From Actinomycetes bacterium (GTDB lineage: Bacteria; Actinomycetota; Actinomycetes; Actinomycetales; Microbacteriaceae), in NCBI GenBank assembly GCA_023432005.1, contig JAEYVF010000029.1:1-8103 (forward strand): a DNA stretch of 8,103 nt. Direction: 5' to 3'. Made by a program: the position numbers and the translations under genes. The notes below the pieces were generated by a model. That model was not told the origin of the DNA. It saw only the letters and a list, made by a program, of their open reading frames with translations, and did no database searches. The first letter of the stretch is position 1, and each line of letters opens with the position of its first letter. Shown here piece after piece: positions 6,451 through 8,103 of this stretch.

Positions 6451-6451
<1 letters not shown>
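5897..6451 (-). CDS. adk: Adenylate kinase family nucleoside monophosphate kinase (short-lid form)
   Basis: This 184-residue protein transfers phosphate between ATP and AMP to give two ADP, in the cytoplasm. It shows the P-loop GPPGAGKGT (7-15), GDLLRE with R36, LDGFPRS with R86, the short lid GRDRSDDTPD (124-133) with R125 and R127, the arginines R138 and R143 that follow, and the C-terminal LDAVGSVEDVF. Length and the tiny lid match actinobacterial adenylate kinases such as that of M. tuberculosis, from memory. Two differences stand out: the usual ISTGD is IVVGD, losing the AMP-contacting Thr at position 31, and the usual Arg at about 71 is Ala. It starts within the stop of malate synthase (TGATG) behind a strong ribosome site. 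The housekeeping adk normally sits beside secY, so this is probably a second copy tied to acetate or fatty acid use, and other NMP specificity is possible. Confidence 0.87.

Positions 6452-8103
<1,652 letters not shown>

Overview
The window is GC-rich DNA (about 70% G+C by eye), with strong GC3 codon bias, GTG starts and gene ends that touch or overlap. This, together with a short-lid adenylate kinase of the actinobacterial type, points to a high-GC actinobacterium. Microbacteriaceae is the best guess from overall sequence style, but that is an inference and not a database result. No rRNA, tRNA, CRISPR array, insertion sequence or phage gene was seen.

Left block, plus strand (1-3786): three closely packed genes that look like one operon. 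The first, cut by the left edge, is a fatty acyl-CoA reductase-type SDR fused to a C-terminal HAD-IB phosphatase-like domain. Next, 18 bases later, is a ferritin-like diiron protein resembling acyl-ACP desaturases. Last, in a GTGA overlap, is a multi-pass membrane protein resembling DUF6498. A reductase that makes fatty aldehyde or alcohol beside a diiron oxygenase-like protein suggests modified lipids (fatty alcohol, wax, ether lipid or hydrocarbon). The product cannot be read from the sequence.

Middle (3787-4687): a very acidic 62-residue protein on the minus strand and a TetR-family regulator on the plus strand diverge from a 64-base intergenic region. The TetR gene is followed by a strong compound inverted repeat that lies between convergent genes and probably terminates transcription from both sides.

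Right block, minus strand (4688-8103): malate synthase A (aceB, cut by the right edge) is coupled by a TGATG overlap to an adenylate kinase-family gene, which ends before a 15-bp-arm hairpin. Beyond the hairpin is an NAD-type SDR oxidoreductase with an unusual N-terminal helical domain and an acidic linker. Malate synthase is the second glyoxylate-shunt enzyme, used for growth on acetate or fatty acids. An adenylate kinase beside it would recycle the AMP made when such acids are activated by AMP-forming acyl-CoA synthetases.

Overall theme: lipid and two-carbon metabolism. The most interesting parts are the reductase-HAD/diiron/membrane operon, the altered HAD active site, the SDR accessory domain, and an apparent excess of the hexamer GCATCC.
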